From NCBI RefSeq assembly GCF_022581195.2, contig NC_061467.1:1550001-1614000 (forward strand): DNA of 64,000 bases, read 5' to 3'. Below are positions 11,598 through 24,700 of the stretch, piece by piece. The notes below the pieces were generated by a model, which saw only the letters and a list, made by a program, of their open reading frames with translations, searched no databases and was not told the DNA's origin. How positions within the stretch are numbered: position 1 is the stretch's first letter; each line of letters starts with the position of its first letter. A program made the position numbers and the translations under genes. This stretch comes from Helicoverpa zea. Taxonomy: Eukaryota > Arthropoda > Insecta > Lepidoptera > Noctuidae.

Positions 11598-12325
11598 ACG
11601 CGGTAAAACGAATTAATTGAAATGTGGTATCCAGGTTGTATGGACAAAGTACCCAACTGAGGTAAAGGGACGAATTAGTTGAAATGGAACAGAGGCATAA
11701 CACATTCTTCACTCATATGATGAGCTCATAATTAGCAGAACTTTTTATTTGTTTAGATTTTTGAGTAGGTATTAGTCAATGCTCATCGACATTTTTTGAA
11801 TAAGTAACTCTTGAAATTGGTAATCCCCTAGTCATGAACGTGACTTATTTGTATCATTCATAGGATTGGAATTTTAGTTAAAAGGGACAATTTAGTTACA
11901 CATTTACAAACTCAGACAGCAGTTCTTTCATACGAAGTATCATCTTTCAGCGAATTGATTTACTATTAAATATAGTAAATATATAAACTAGTAAATATTC
12001 CTCCGGTACCTTGTTTCATATAATTTGCCTGTCTTCAATTTGATGGATCCAACTTTTAGTACCCACCTATAATATTTTCCAGAGTGCGTTTCAATCAGTA
12101 CTTAGATATTTACAGAGTAGGTAGACTATGATATCGCGTAGCATGAACGCACCCATTGTCTGCTTTCGAAACTATTGGCTAACATGATAATCAATTTGAA
12201 ATGGTTGCATACTGTTCCCTTTCTTTGTTATATTCAAGGATCCAATTGAAATGCAAAGTATAAAACTGCGCTTTTGCACATAAATATAACAATAAACTAA
12301 GGATATCATTTAATTATCACTTATA

Positions 12326-12520
12326 ATACCACAAGAGCTTCAAAATTATCGGGTATTTTCCGATAGGTTCGTTGCAAACAAATGAAGGAGTCAAGTTTTT
12401 CAGGTTAAAAAATAACGAGCGCGAAGCGCGAGTGATTTTTCCTGAAAAACTTGACGACTTTATTTGTTTGCAGGGAACCTTGAGGGAAATGCCAGATAAT
12501 TATGAAGCTCGTGTGGTATT
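12326..12520. mobile_element. Near-perfect foldback element, about 195 bp
   Basis: The outer arms ATACCACAAGAGCTTC and GAAGCTCGTGTGGTAT pair with one mismatch. The inner arms CAAACAAATGAAGGAGTCAA and TTGACGACTTTATTTGTTTG pair nearly perfectly. The loop contains ACGAGCGCGAAGCGCGAGTG, itself palindromic. A 67-codon frame across it is a by-product of the palindrome. Confidence 0.6.
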
Positions 12521-12524
12521 CGGG

Positions 12525-12695
12525 AGATTATTTTTCCGTCCCAAATGTCGGCCACAACCTGTCAGTTTGACGTAGCAACGACCAGAGAAAATATTCAAAA
12601 AATTTTCAGTATAATACCATGTAGGTTGTACCACGTGACGTCGAATGGTGCAATTCTATTGGTCGATATTTGGGTCGGAAAAATAATCATTTATT
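12525..12695. repeat. Adjacent inverted repeat
   Basis: GAGATTATTTTTCCGTCCCAAAT near the left pairs imperfectly with ATTTGGGTCGGAAAAATAATC near the right. It begins only a few bases after the foldback at 12326-12520, so the two may be parts of a single older element. Confidence 0.4.
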
Positions 12696-13145
12696 AATCA
12701 TCGTTTGTTGTGAAATTCTATAGATAGATTTAGATAACAGTAGGGTCAACCCTAGAATTGCTCCACAAGGTACTTATAAAACTAGACTTTTGTAAGTGGC
12801 TATATCAGTTTGAGGACAAAAGGACACTTTTGTGCAAACTGACCGATATATTGATAGCGACAATAAAACAATAAATTAAATGGATTAATTGCCATTTAAA
12901 CAATGTTTCACCTTGCTTACGTTGACTCAGGTCTTAGGGAATTGCATTGATAGGTACTGTGGCAATAATAAAATGTATTATCTATGGTGGCAATCGTGTC
13001 GGGGAATAACCGCTCAGTTCTTGACAGCGTATCATCAGTAGCCATCCTGTATCCGTTTTCTAACGAATTGAATGTTACGGATACTTTAGGGTGCTGCCGT
13101 AGTAGTGCCTATTTGATGTTCTACAACAATAAAGAATACCATCTA

Positions 13146-13350
13146 TCTACACTAATATTATAAAGAGGAATGATTTGAATGTATGTTTGTTAGACTTGAA
13201 TAGACTACGAAACAACAGACCGACTTTAAAAATCTATCACTGTTGGGTAGCTACAATATTCCTGAGTAACGTAGGCTATATTTTACTCCGGAGCCTGTGC
13301 AGTAGGTTTCAAGAGATGCGGATGAAACTGCGAGAAAACAGCTATTTTCA
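13146..13350 (-). repeat. Dispersed lepidopteran repeat, minus orientation
   Basis: Begins TACACTAATATTATAAAGAG (the complement of the family tail), continues with an 'acgtaggctatattttactcc' phrase and ends ACTGCGAGAAAACAGCTATT (complement of the head). It is the same family as the repeats at 5980-6194 and 50109-50904. Confidence 0.55.
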
Positions 13351-14205
13351 TGAACACATAGATAGATATAGGTAGATTTTATTCAGCACAAACAACACAA
13401 GGATATAAACATCATAAAAAAGAGAGTGAAGAAAATAATACTCGTGTAAATTCTATTTGTTTCAGCCACAGATACTTATGTCACTATGTCCCCGTTATTT
13501 TGTCTATCTCAGTAAAAACCTTGAATTTTAAACAAACGATCGTAATATTTTTTATTGCCGCGATAAGACGTGTTTACTTACTTGTTCGTCAGTTTCTAAA
13601 CATTAACTTTAGGGAATCCCGAGTTGTTTAGGAAACAAACTAAATTATGTTTGTTAATGTCATTTTAATTATTATTTCTAAGTAATTTGCTTACGTGTGA
13701 GGTAAAAAGATGCCACATATGATTAATAGATTACTAAACACCGAAATTATTGTTGCTAAGTCATTATTTAGTACCTACTTAATCTGAGACTAAATTAGGT
13801 ACTACTAGAAAAGCTATTTCGCTGATATTTTTATTGATATTGTAGCTATTTATTTGAAATAAAATTACATTTTTAAGTACTGATATGTTCTTATATAAAA
13901 AAATCATTAAAAAATATAAAAACCTGTTATTTTTTTCTTTAGTTGTTAATTTCGTTCAGGAATATTCGAGATATTCCGGATTGTTCAGATGAAGGTCAGA
14001 CATTATGCTAATAAATTAATTTAAAATGATGTGCGAGCCCCCAGCAGAACTCGTTTCTAAATAAACGTTAATAAAAAGTTATTTTTAAACCTCTAATAAG
14101 ATAATTAATTCCGTATTACGGAAATAAGTTTAATAGATATGGCAAGGCAAAATACGTTGTAATTTTATTACTTTTTATGTTCAATGAAAAGGAATATTAC
14201 TTTTA

Positions 14206-14613
14206 GGGTGCGTCCACATCTGGCGAATGTGCCGCGAATGTGCGGCTCGCGAGCCGTTTGCGACCTGCCCGCGAGCCGCGCGGGTGCAGTCACTGCAATA
14301 GTTTGGTGCGCCTCTTTAGCGCAACTCATGCAAGGCTCGTATAGAGCGCGCGAGCGGCGCGCGATCTGCGCGCACTCAGTTCTCGCCCTTACAGTTCCGC
14401 TTACTGGCTCAGTACTATCGAAGATGTCAGAGGTCGCGCGCCGCCCGCGCGCTGATCGCGTACGGCGCTTAGGTCGCGCGCGAACCGCGCGCGAACCGCG
14501 GGCGGCGCAGAAGCGGCGCACGAACAAAAATGCACGCGCGCAGCTCGCGAGCAGGTCGCAAACGGCTCGCGAGCTGCATATTCGCGGCACATTCGCCAGA
14601 TGTGGACGCACCC
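14206..14613. mobile_element. 408-bp GC-rich MITE with about 80-bp terminal inverted repeats
   Basis: The element starts GGGTGCGTCCACATCTGGCG and ends with the exact inverse complement, flanked by TA on each side. The arms stay similar for about 80 bp (TTCGC, GCTCGCGAGCCGTTTGCGAC and so on), with a handful of mismatches. The interior is very rich in CGCG. Open frames of 147-165 codons on both strands are artefacts of the palindromic, GC-rich composition. Confidence 0.75.
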
Positions 14614-15169
14614 TAAGGCTCTACGGACTAACCCACTTCAAAAGGATAAAGTATTTTACTCCAACTTTAAACCTCATCTAATCCTTGTTTTTGTGTTACT
14701 CCAATTAGTTGTGATGAAGTTAAATATTCCTTTAGCCGCTGCAACAATTCTTTTTCAGGTTTGAATTTTTACTTATCTACTCAATTTTTTGCTGTCCATC
14801 TTGATTTTTCTTTTTAGATACAATGTTAATTTTATTTTGCTTTTTCCCTGCAGGATCGTACCTAGTTAACAGTCGAACGTCGCTCCAATTCAAAGCCTTT
14901 TATGTAACCTTTATTTACTAACAATTTTGTATAACATATTTATGTAAGTATGCTAGTTTTAAGGTATTTATCTATGGGCCTTTGATGCATGACAATAAAA
15001 ATGATTTGATTTTGATTTATTATATTATATACGAATTGCAAGTGAATAAAAATAAGAGACTACCCATGTTCGATACATTAAAAGCGTCTCTACCAACATA
15101 TAATTTGGCGTATCCAGGAGCGTTATCAATCGTCAACTGAACCACGCTCGAGTTATGTGGCTTCAAATC

Positions 15170-15552
15170 TCGCCTTCCCATTTCCCTGTTCTTTCTTCGA
15201 GTTTTCAATCATGCGATGCGGTGAGCGTACCGGGGCGGGAACGCTATCGTCTGTCCCGCACTCGCTACAGGAATACACGCATGGCTCGGAAGTGTTTACG
15301 TTGAGTATGGCACGCTGCCCGGCTCCCCGTGCGCGCTGCGTGACAGTACGCCCTGCTCGCCTGATCGCCCTTGCACTTGAATGTCGCCCCGCACCACATG
15401 CAAACAGATGCAAACAAAGATATCTCCGTTTCACCCGCGACGCCTCCTCTAGACACAGTGCTCAGTATACAATCAGCTGAGCCGCGGCCACTGCATGCGC
15501 GCGCGGCCCGCCTCGACTCGGTCTCTCAGTCATGCTTCGATAGCGCACACAG
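15170..15552 (+). promoter_or_regulatory. CpG-rich promoter / 5' UTR region of the long PFKFB isoform
   Basis: A GC- and CpG-rich stretch in otherwise AT-rich DNA lies directly upstream of the distal first coding exon at 15553. An in-frame TAG at 15541-15543 closes the frame just before that ATG. No TATA box stands out. Its role as promoter and 5' UTR is inferred from position and composition. Confidence 0.5.
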
Positions 15553-15724
15553 ATGGATGTGACAAACGGGTCGCCGTCGCTGCGACTTCGCGGCGGCGTC
15601 AACAGTAACAGTGATAGTAAAAAACATGAGTTAAATCTGTGCCCGAGTGTGATGTCGCCGGAGACCCAGCGGCTGCTGCCGCCTACCACGGAGACTATTA
15701 TGACGAAGCCGTTCCCTATACGAG
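15553..15724 (+). CDS. Pfrx: PFKFB alternative distal first coding exon
   Basis: This exon encodes 57 aa plus one base: MDVTNGSPSLRLRGG at the start, then a Ser/Asn-rich linker, ending LPPTTETIMTKPFPIR. It ends in CGAG followed by a GTAACT donor, phase 1. The acceptor at 37942 (CTATTGCAG) begins GTGAACGC, so joining gives PIR-GERANYVNIPH, which runs straight into the kinase domain. The proximal first exon at 35269-35332 ends in the same phase and joins the same acceptor. The link across 22 kb is inferred from phase and from the known variability of PFKFB N-termini; transcript data would settle it. An in-frame stop lies 12 bp upstream of the ATG. Confidence 0.65.
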
Positions 15725-18700
15725 GTAACTATAACCGCCACTCTAGAATAATAGTTCTGTCGGACTAAAAATACGCCGGACGCGCGAATTTGTGACAGCT
15801 GCACGAGCGACCCGCTACGTTCCTTCTCCCGGACGCTCGGCTGACGATCATTTGCAATGTGTTCACGAGCTTCGGAACTGGACTATCATATTTTATTTCC
15901 TCTCACGACGCTATAATGTGTGTCGATTATAAACAGCTTAGCGGACGCTTGGCTAGCGGTAATACATATATTGTTTTATAACTACGATATAAGAACACGC
16001 GCCTCAGATATGATAGTCGGCTCAGTTATGTGTTAATGTCACATTAAATCTACAATTCCTGTTTCGTCACAGAATAATCGTAAAATTCCATAATCGCCTT
16101 ATGCTCTGTCAATCCGTACATAAATTCTAAGACGCCTTTAGTCATGAATAAGAAATAATAGGATTATACAAATGACTTTAGTCTCTCACTAATCCCAGTT
16201 TTAAATCAATCTTGATGCATCTTTCTCGTGATGAATGACGAATACTGAGATAATAAATCGCGGGAAAATCCATAATTGTGTGTTTGCTACGTTAGAAATC
16301 CTCTTACCCATATCTATATTATGTACAGAAGCATTAACAGCCAGTTTCTTCATCAAAAGTTAAAGCCAAAGTAAAAGTCAAAGTAATGTCTAAAGTAAAA
16401 GTAACGGTCAAATTCAATTTTTCTATTAGTTTTGCTGTCACTTTAGCCTTGAAAAAACGAATTTGACCGTTACTTTTACTTTAGACATTACTTTAACTTT
16501 AACTTTTGATGAAGAAACTGGCCGTGAGTATACTTAAGCTTAGTTTATGCGAGTGGTACTATGCTGTTAATTATATTATTTGCAATTAACAAGAGTTATT
16601 GTAATTTATACTTAGCTAAAAACGTTTTTCTCATTCTTACAAAAAGAAAACAACTTTTTTTTTTAATTTGATAAAAAATGTAAACTTGGGCCGAATCATT
16701 TAAAGTACTTACTTACCTTATGTGGATTCATTTTGTTTTAGTTAAATCCAGGGTATTGTGTTTTAAAATAGTAAGTAAACAAAAAATTCCGTTGTATTTT
16801 GTTTACTTTAGTCACAAAATGTTACATTTGCACCTGTATCAAATATTAAACGAAAATAAAAAAAAAATTATTTAGATACGTAACTAACAAAAAACCTAAA
16901 TTATTTTATAACTTTTTATGATAAACATCTTCACAAGACACATAGAGGAAAGTGTTGTCATATAATTATATGTATTCGCAGACCTTCACGAAAAACATCA
17001 ATTTAATCAAAATATATTTAAGATTGAATATAATTACTGTAAAATAAATTAATTAGATTCAATCAACCAACGCATACATAATAAGATTATTTATAAACCT
17101 GGGGTCAGTTTAGTTGACCTGCATCTATCCTGGGTCTTATGTCTGATCATGTGACTCGAACGGCCATTAGATCACATATATCTACACATATATGTATTTA
17201 TAGATAGCTATAAACCGGTTACACATATCAATAAATACTTATAAATGACACATAGTAGGTATGCGTATATAAACATACTTAATATAAATAGTTGAAGAAT
17301 ACAAAATTATGTATTAATGCAGAAATTTAGTTAGAAAAAGGTTTAATTTACTTTATTTACTCGTTTGAATTGTTTCAATACGTTGGTTTGTTATTTAAAT
17401 TACTAATGTTTTTTTTACGTAAAAGCTACTGAAACACGCCCATTCTTGACTAATAAATATTCAACTTTACTGAGTACTGAAAATTCGAAATGTTTGTCCA
17501 GGCTAAAATCAATTTTACATGATTCCCTACGTAGAATTAATTCTCACGAGTTTGAAGAAAATTTCGCATTAAATATTGTCTTAAACACGTGACAAATGTC
17601 TGTTTAACTTTTTCGTAATAAGACCCAGTCTAACTTTTCTGAATCCACCTAATTCGTCCCCTTAATTTCTTCAAAGTTTTATATAAAATCACTTTTGAAA
17701 CCTAGAAACGATGCTTAGAATCCAGCCATTAGGGGTCCTATTTATGCTTCTATAATCTCTTTTGCTAACTTCTACAATGAACAGAAACGCGATGACCATC
17801 ACGATGTTTGTATCAGAGACAACTTAACATGGCTCTCGAGATAACAATGTATGTAATTGACAAATAATCCCATTCTTACAACTTCTTGATAACATCGCGA
17901 TAAAACGAGTGACGAATGTTGTATTACCTAATAAGTAATTGATTTATTAATAACGTTTACATAACAATAAAGAACAATACCATCATTAGTTACATTATAA
18001 TATTTATGTTAATTTCCATATGAAATTATATACGTAACAACCTAATAACCATAGATAGAAAGAAGATGTCTATGGCAACAACTTTTTTCAGAGGAATTGT
18101 GGCTCAAGAAACACAATACACAAGATTGAAATAGGTTCTATTAGGTGATGATAAATATAACACTCTGTATTTGATAGAGACAGTTCTAGATACGTGACAG
18201 TATTCCCATTAAATAGAAAACCAATTTCTTTAGTTAACTGTTTCACTGGAAAACGCAGCTGTTACAAAGATACGTACAAAATGGCGACCACTCTCTCGCT
18301 TTCAATCAACTCGGCCAACGGATTTCATCAATCAATCCTTGTTCCAATACAACCGTTTTATTGCTTTTCTCTTGATTCAAATAATTTAATAGCGGGCATC
18401 CAATTTTGATCACATTCTGTCGAATATCCCAGTAGAATAATTGGCTTTTTCGCTGGATTCCCCAAGGTTCAATTTTAGGACCCTTGAAAATATCGTTTGA
18501 AGATCGAATGCACCCTTTGAATTCCTTCAGTCAAAAATCGAATGGTCCATACCTCTATGTCTGCATGTACAAAATAAAGATTGAAAGCTTTGATTTCTTT
18601 AGAAATCTACAAACTGGGCTTTTAAAATTATGCTCGATTACCATCAAATCTCAAAGAAAAATATTAGGTACCTTTAATAACTATTTTATCCAGTTAACTA

Positions 18701-21700
18701 AAGATTATACTTTTTATCGAATGGATTATTATAACTAGTAGACTGAATGGCTCGTTTCTCATCTGTTTACAACTGCAGATGAGAACGGATTCAGTCGGCT
18801 GATTGAATTCATAGACGTGCGCATGTGGGTTGACCCCTCACAGTAATCATTTGATGAGACTCCAACGCTACCAATCTTTGTTTGTATCCGGTGACTTTCA
18901 ATTCTTTTGTTTACATTTAGGTACCTTGCTCGACCTTACCCCCCTCTACAATACAGAACAACCGCAAAAAACAATTTCTTTAATAAAACGATCGAAATTA
19001 GTCAAATTATCACATAGGTACTATGTTGGTTATCGAAATTGGTCAATTGTTAACAGAGTAAAAAAATACACATCAAAAAGTAACGAGTTCTTCTAAAAAA
19101 ATAAAAATATAAACAAGCCCATTAAGTATCTTTGAAGATCCTTCAACACAATGTGGCAGACATCTTAAATATCAAATACGACCTCTTTGCTACGAAGGCT
19201 GTCGCAAGGTTTAGGAAATGACCTAATTCTTGTATTACGCAACGAGAGACTTAACTTAGGCATTCTAGAACTCACTTCCCACTTACCTACTTAGTATTAA
19301 CACTGCCCTCCTATTTATTAAAGAGGCAACTGGTACATTTACGTAATAAGCCAAACCTACCAAGAATCTCTTGAGAAAAGAAATAGTTCAAAATTCATAT
19401 TGAATCCGATTCCCACTTGGCTATTTTTTAACTGTAGTACATAATAACATACTGTAATACTTTCAGCTGCCAATGCATCGCTGGGAAAGTATATCTATTC
19501 TCATTGTATAGTTACGGAAATACGTGATAAGCATAATCTACATTTGGCGGCGAGCAGTGCCAAAACGCTTCGTGTTTGTTCGCCACAATAGATGGACAAA
19601 CATAGGCTATTTGTTTAGTGTTTACTAAATAAACTTATGTAAACGATAAACGTGCTAGCGTTTCTATTAATTTTTAATTTATAATCAAACGATTTTAATT
19701 AGGTGAGCTAGAAAATGTCTGCCGTCAAAAATATTCGATTTTCGTCACAGTTTTATTGCGCCCAATTTGGTAAGCTCATACAAATTCATTCTTTTTCAAG
19801 TAGGAACATTGTAGTCTATTCATTCATGACTTATTTTACGTTTAGGGTCACGGTTAAATGTAGAAGTTCATTAGTATGCACGCAACTACTTACTGTTCTA
19901 AAATACATTGAATGTATATGTAGTTATTTGTAGTATTCTGTGGTTTGCGATTCGTTGTAGCACAGCTTTAGGTCCTATTTATAATCCTCTCCATATGTGG
20001 AAAGTAACGTTGGCCTATAATAGACGATTAGTCGCCTCTATGGTGCGTCGTATTGTAACTCGTGGAACAGTGAAAAATATTAGGTTACAAGATCTAACAG
20101 TTATTTCAGATATATTCTATTGTTCTTAGAACTTTCACTCATAAGGATTTTCTTACTAAATCAAGTGTAAAATATAATGACATTGTCTCTACTTGCTCTA
20201 TTAATTGTTTTTAAACCATGCTGGTGAAAAACAGTGATAGTGCAGACGTAGAAATATTTTCGTCATGATAAGCCCTGAATGTGGCACTAAGCCAAGTTGT
20301 TACATGAACAATACCTCAATGGAAACATTTTATGGTGCATGAAAGCTTCCTAAGCATAGAAGATTGAGTTACATAAAGATTGGATGGATAAAACTGTTCA
20401 GCTTACTTTTATAAAATTATATTATATTCTGCTCTATTTTCCCTTATATTACAAAAGATGTAATTATTTATTAATTTTGATGTTACTTTATTTTCTTCAA
20501 AGCATAAAATCCAGCTTTAAAAGTGATTAATGGGATCTCTTATCTCAGTTATCTTTTTTCACAGTTTAATTAATTTTAATGACTGGAAAACCTCCCTCGC
20601 CTCGGGGTTTTTTCTCGAGCAACATTCTTGCTCTCGCTTAGACAAATGGTTTTAAAAATTCCAGTGTAATTAACTCTTAAATACGGTTTTCCTCGTACTT
20701 TGGGATATCCTCGTACTATGGGGCCGGTCAAATCAATAAGTCTGTACTTACCTAATAATCTTCTTACTCGTTAGCATAAAAAATACAAGTCTCGAAACTT
20801 CCGTAATGTTATGTTTACTTATCGTTTCCAATTGTTTGCAAAACATAGTTTAACTATAAAATAATTTTTCTGGAAGCATTTTTTGTCACATACAATACAT
20901 AAATAGGTCATTATACTTTGATAATATGTTTACAATTTATATCCGTGTATTTACTGATTTATTTGTATAAGATCAGAAGTCATTACGAGTTTAATAATAA
21001 AGGAACCATAGCCGTGACATACTTTCGCGAATCAGACAGTCAACGTCACTTATTGGTGTTTTTTCCTACTCAAATAAAAATAAAATGGTATCTACACACA
21101 TCAAAAGTGTCTAGGGATCAAGCATTTTTATGCGGATTTCTTGAGATTGAGATGTGGCTTTGTAATAAATTTATGATTTTATAAATTTATATGGATCCTT
21201 TTTGGTGCATTTCATAATTTGAATCAGGAACTGTGAATCAAATTCGAGTAAAAGATGAAAATCAGCTGTCAATATTTTCCCTATAAACACATACAACGCA
21301 TTGAAGACATTATTAGTGCTACTGTTTCCCTACTACTGATTAAAACCAACGTTATTATGGAGCGGCGACGTCATTTAAGCAGGGAAGAAATGCTCAGAGC
21401 CGTGGGAATGATAGAAGCTGGTTCCCGGCAACGTACTGTGGCTTTAGCTCTGAATACAAGTCAGAGTGTTATCAGTCGACTTTGGACACGTTACCGAAGC
21501 ACTGGTACCGTAGCTGAGCGCCATGGAGGACGGTATCGCTGCACCACACGGAGACAAGACCGATACATTCAAATCTTAACTCGAAGAGCTCCAACAATAA
21601 CCGCCATGATGTTAGCCGTGAGGCTTCATCACTCTTCAGGGAACTTAATTAGCGACCAAACAGTCAGAAACCGCTTGCATGAAGTGAACCTTCATTCCCG

Positions 21701-24700
21701 AAGACCGCTACGGGTACCACCTATAGCAATGCACAATCGTAGGATTCGATATCAATGGGCTCTTGAACACAGAAATTGGGCAGAAGAACAATGGCGTTTC
21801 GTGTGCTTTTCTGATGAGTCTCGTTTTGGTATGAGACCGGATACAAGACGTATACGACACTGGAGAACCCCTGGACGCCAACAGCGATTAAAATCCTGCC
21901 AGGAAGTCCATCCTTATAGTGGTGGAACCATCATGGTATGGGCGGGTATTTGGATCGGCGGAAGAACTGAGTTGATTTGGATCAGAAGCAACCTCAACGC
22001 TCAAATTTATGCTGAGACGATTGTATCAGACGTCATCGTTCCTCTACAAGTGCAAATCGGTCCCTTATTTCAGTTAATGCATGATAATGCACGACCGCAC
22101 ACCGCAAGAGTTGTAAGACAGACTCTCGCGGCAGCTAACATCAATGTCCTGCCCTGGCCTGCTCAGTCGCCAGACTTGAACCCGATTGAGCATGCATGGG
22201 ATATGCTACAGAGAAGAGCTCTGCCGAATATGGAGGGTATCCAGTCGCAAGAAGACCTTTTTTTGTTGTTGCAACGAACATGGGCGGCCATTCCACATCG
22301 TGATTTGGATGAACTCATTTTGAGTATGCCAAACCGATGTTCTTGTGTTGTTAGTGTTCGCGGTAGAAACACGGATTATTAATTGTTTAAGTTACCCAAT
22401 AAACTTTTAAAGAAAACTGTTATTTCAGTCTTTTTTTTCGAACTTTTGTGTTAGTGTTTCAAATGTCAAAAATCCCTTTATTAGGAAAATGGCAAATTTC
22501 TTTATTAGTGCAAAGGTGACTTGGTTTATCGTTACTGTGACAAACGAAAACACTTTATTTGATGAATCCTTAAAGAAAATTTTAATTAATATCAATCAGG
22601 AGAAAAGTTATTGCAAAAATATATGTTGATCCCTAGACACTTTTGATGTGTGTATATAACGAAATTATTTATTCGCTTAGTTCCCTTGGTTCCTAGAGAT
22701 AACACCATAATGTCAAGAAAAAGCATGTGATTCGGCTGTGATAATCTTGCAATTGCTTATCTAGGTAGGTATATAGGTACATTATTTTTCACAAGTATGA
22801 CCAATCCATTCATACTTAGTAAACACAGTGAGTCATATTATTGTTTAACGGTGTAACTACGTAAATCGTATTGTTATAACTTAGTTCTGCATTATTTATA
22901 AACAAGCTACAATTCCCATAAAGTGTTATAACAAATACTTCGTACGCAATACATTGCGCCTTACTTTTTTATCTATACTTCATACATTTATGTATAGGTA
23001 CTTCATTCATTATAAAGAGGAAAAAGTTGTACTTTTGTTTATTTGTAATGGATCAACTCAAAACTACTGGGCTGCTTTTAAAAAAAAGCTACATAATCTG
23101 CGAGTAACATAGGGTATATTTTATCCCGGTACGCGCGTGATACCGTGGGAAAATGACTAGACACCATTTAAGAAATTCGCGCTACCTACCGCGAAGCATC
23201 CTTGACCCAGAAAGTACATGCGTTCCGAATTTCTCAGCGATCACAAAAACCTTTTATTCGCCTAGAAAATCCAGTATTTATAAACTATGTAGGTATTTAA
23301 TGTACCAGAGCAGCTGCGTCGGCCGATAATGTGAAAAATCACGAGTGAACCGCGTGTGCCGTGATAACCGCACAATAAATTATGTAATGTAAACCGTTGC
23401 CATAACAAACGACTCGTAATGTATCAACTAGTCACTATAATGTATTGTCAGCGAACGCCATTGTATTTTTTTAGGTGAAGTCATCAATATATGATGACGG
23501 TGTCGCGAGAATGGCTTAGAATACGTGTGAAGATCCTGTTTTTCTATATTTGGAATGTTAGTTCGTGTTAACAAAATAGAAAAGATCGCAAAAGTGTTTT
23601 TTTCGACGTCATACAAACCTGAAATACTGCGTCGAATCAAGTAGCGTACCTTGTCCATTAAAATTTAAAATATTTTTAAGATAAATCTATATCTGAATTA
23701 GAAAAAAATAACCTTAAACAGAAGATACTGCACTTTGGAAGAGACAAACAAAGCAAAACCTGTTCACTTCGAGACACTAGACACAACGAATCGTTTGTCC
23801 AGTATCAATACCGGTATCTGTTTACATCAAACATACATAATCAAACATGTAATGCAAATATACTGATATACGCAATAAATCCAGTTTTAAAATACTGTCT
23901 AGTACAAGCTACAATACCAGTAAATACTAATTCCATCGGGTCATTGTTCCCGATATTACGTGTTCCACTCAACTGTTCCAAATAACAGCGATAAAAGAAC
24001 AGATGGTATTTGTATAGAACAACACTAGTGTACGACTTATAAATTAATTGAAATTACATTTTGACTTTATTATAACTGCAAGATGAATATAATATTGTTA
24101 ATACATACAGAATTATTTAATCTATGTTAATTTTTAATGAACAATGAACAGACTAATGGCGGATGTCTGTCATTATTTTTATTTACAGAAGCGATTTTTT
24201 CTTCAAACTTATCACAGGCAAAGGTCAACGTCTATTAAACATTGGTATCTTAATCTACAACATTCTACAATGTTTAAGTAGTCAAACAATAATAAACAAA
24301 AACTAACATGTCTCGTGACTGATGATAAGTTATCGATTACATAGTAACTTCGAATCGAGTCGAAAATAACAACAAATCGATTGAAGGCATTCATGTGTCG
24401 TGCGCATAGATATAATATTACTAAACAAGATTGCGCACGCTCAAAATATATATTTACGAAAATGAACTCTATTCTAACGCAATAAGGTACTAAATTGGTT
24501 GCATAATACACAGAGGCAAATCCGAGCCGAGAGGGATAGTTCGAACGGAGGCTGTTTGTCTCTTTCTAACACCTTGCCAGCATAAAAAAATGTTGTGATC
24601 AAAAGTTTTGTCTTCCCAAAAACAATTGAATCACTTATATTTTTATCTTATTTTAACAATTGTAAGTCAACAAATTAATAACAATCGCATTAATTTATTC

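Larger units (their letters stand above)
6863..15552. other. Repeat-rich intergenic region
   Basis: No gene is supportable between the unknown minus-strand gene and the distal first exon of PFKFB. The region is a mosaic of elements listed separately: a 2.08-kb TIR element at 7548-9625, an 865-bp TIR element at 9878-10742, foldbacks at 10757-10950 and 12326-12695, and a 408-bp GC-rich MITE at 14206-14613. The remainder (for example 6870-7540, 11600-12320 and 14640-15150) shows nothing I can identify. Confidence 0.6.

Noticed and set aside
14168..14681. Long overlapping open frames on both strands (up to 165 codons)
   Set aside because: They lie across a GC-rich MITE with about 80-bp inverted ends. 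CGCG-rich palindromes lack stop codons on both strands, and no protein family is recognisable.
15020..15480. Minus- and plus-strand open frames upstream of the distal PFKFB exon
   Set aside because: The region is CpG-rich, the frames overlap each other on both strands and none has family likeness or consistent splice sites. A promoter/5' UTR fits better.
19715..20129. Two overlapping plus-strand frames of about 72 codons
   Set aside because: No family likeness, AT-driven composition and no consistent splice partner.
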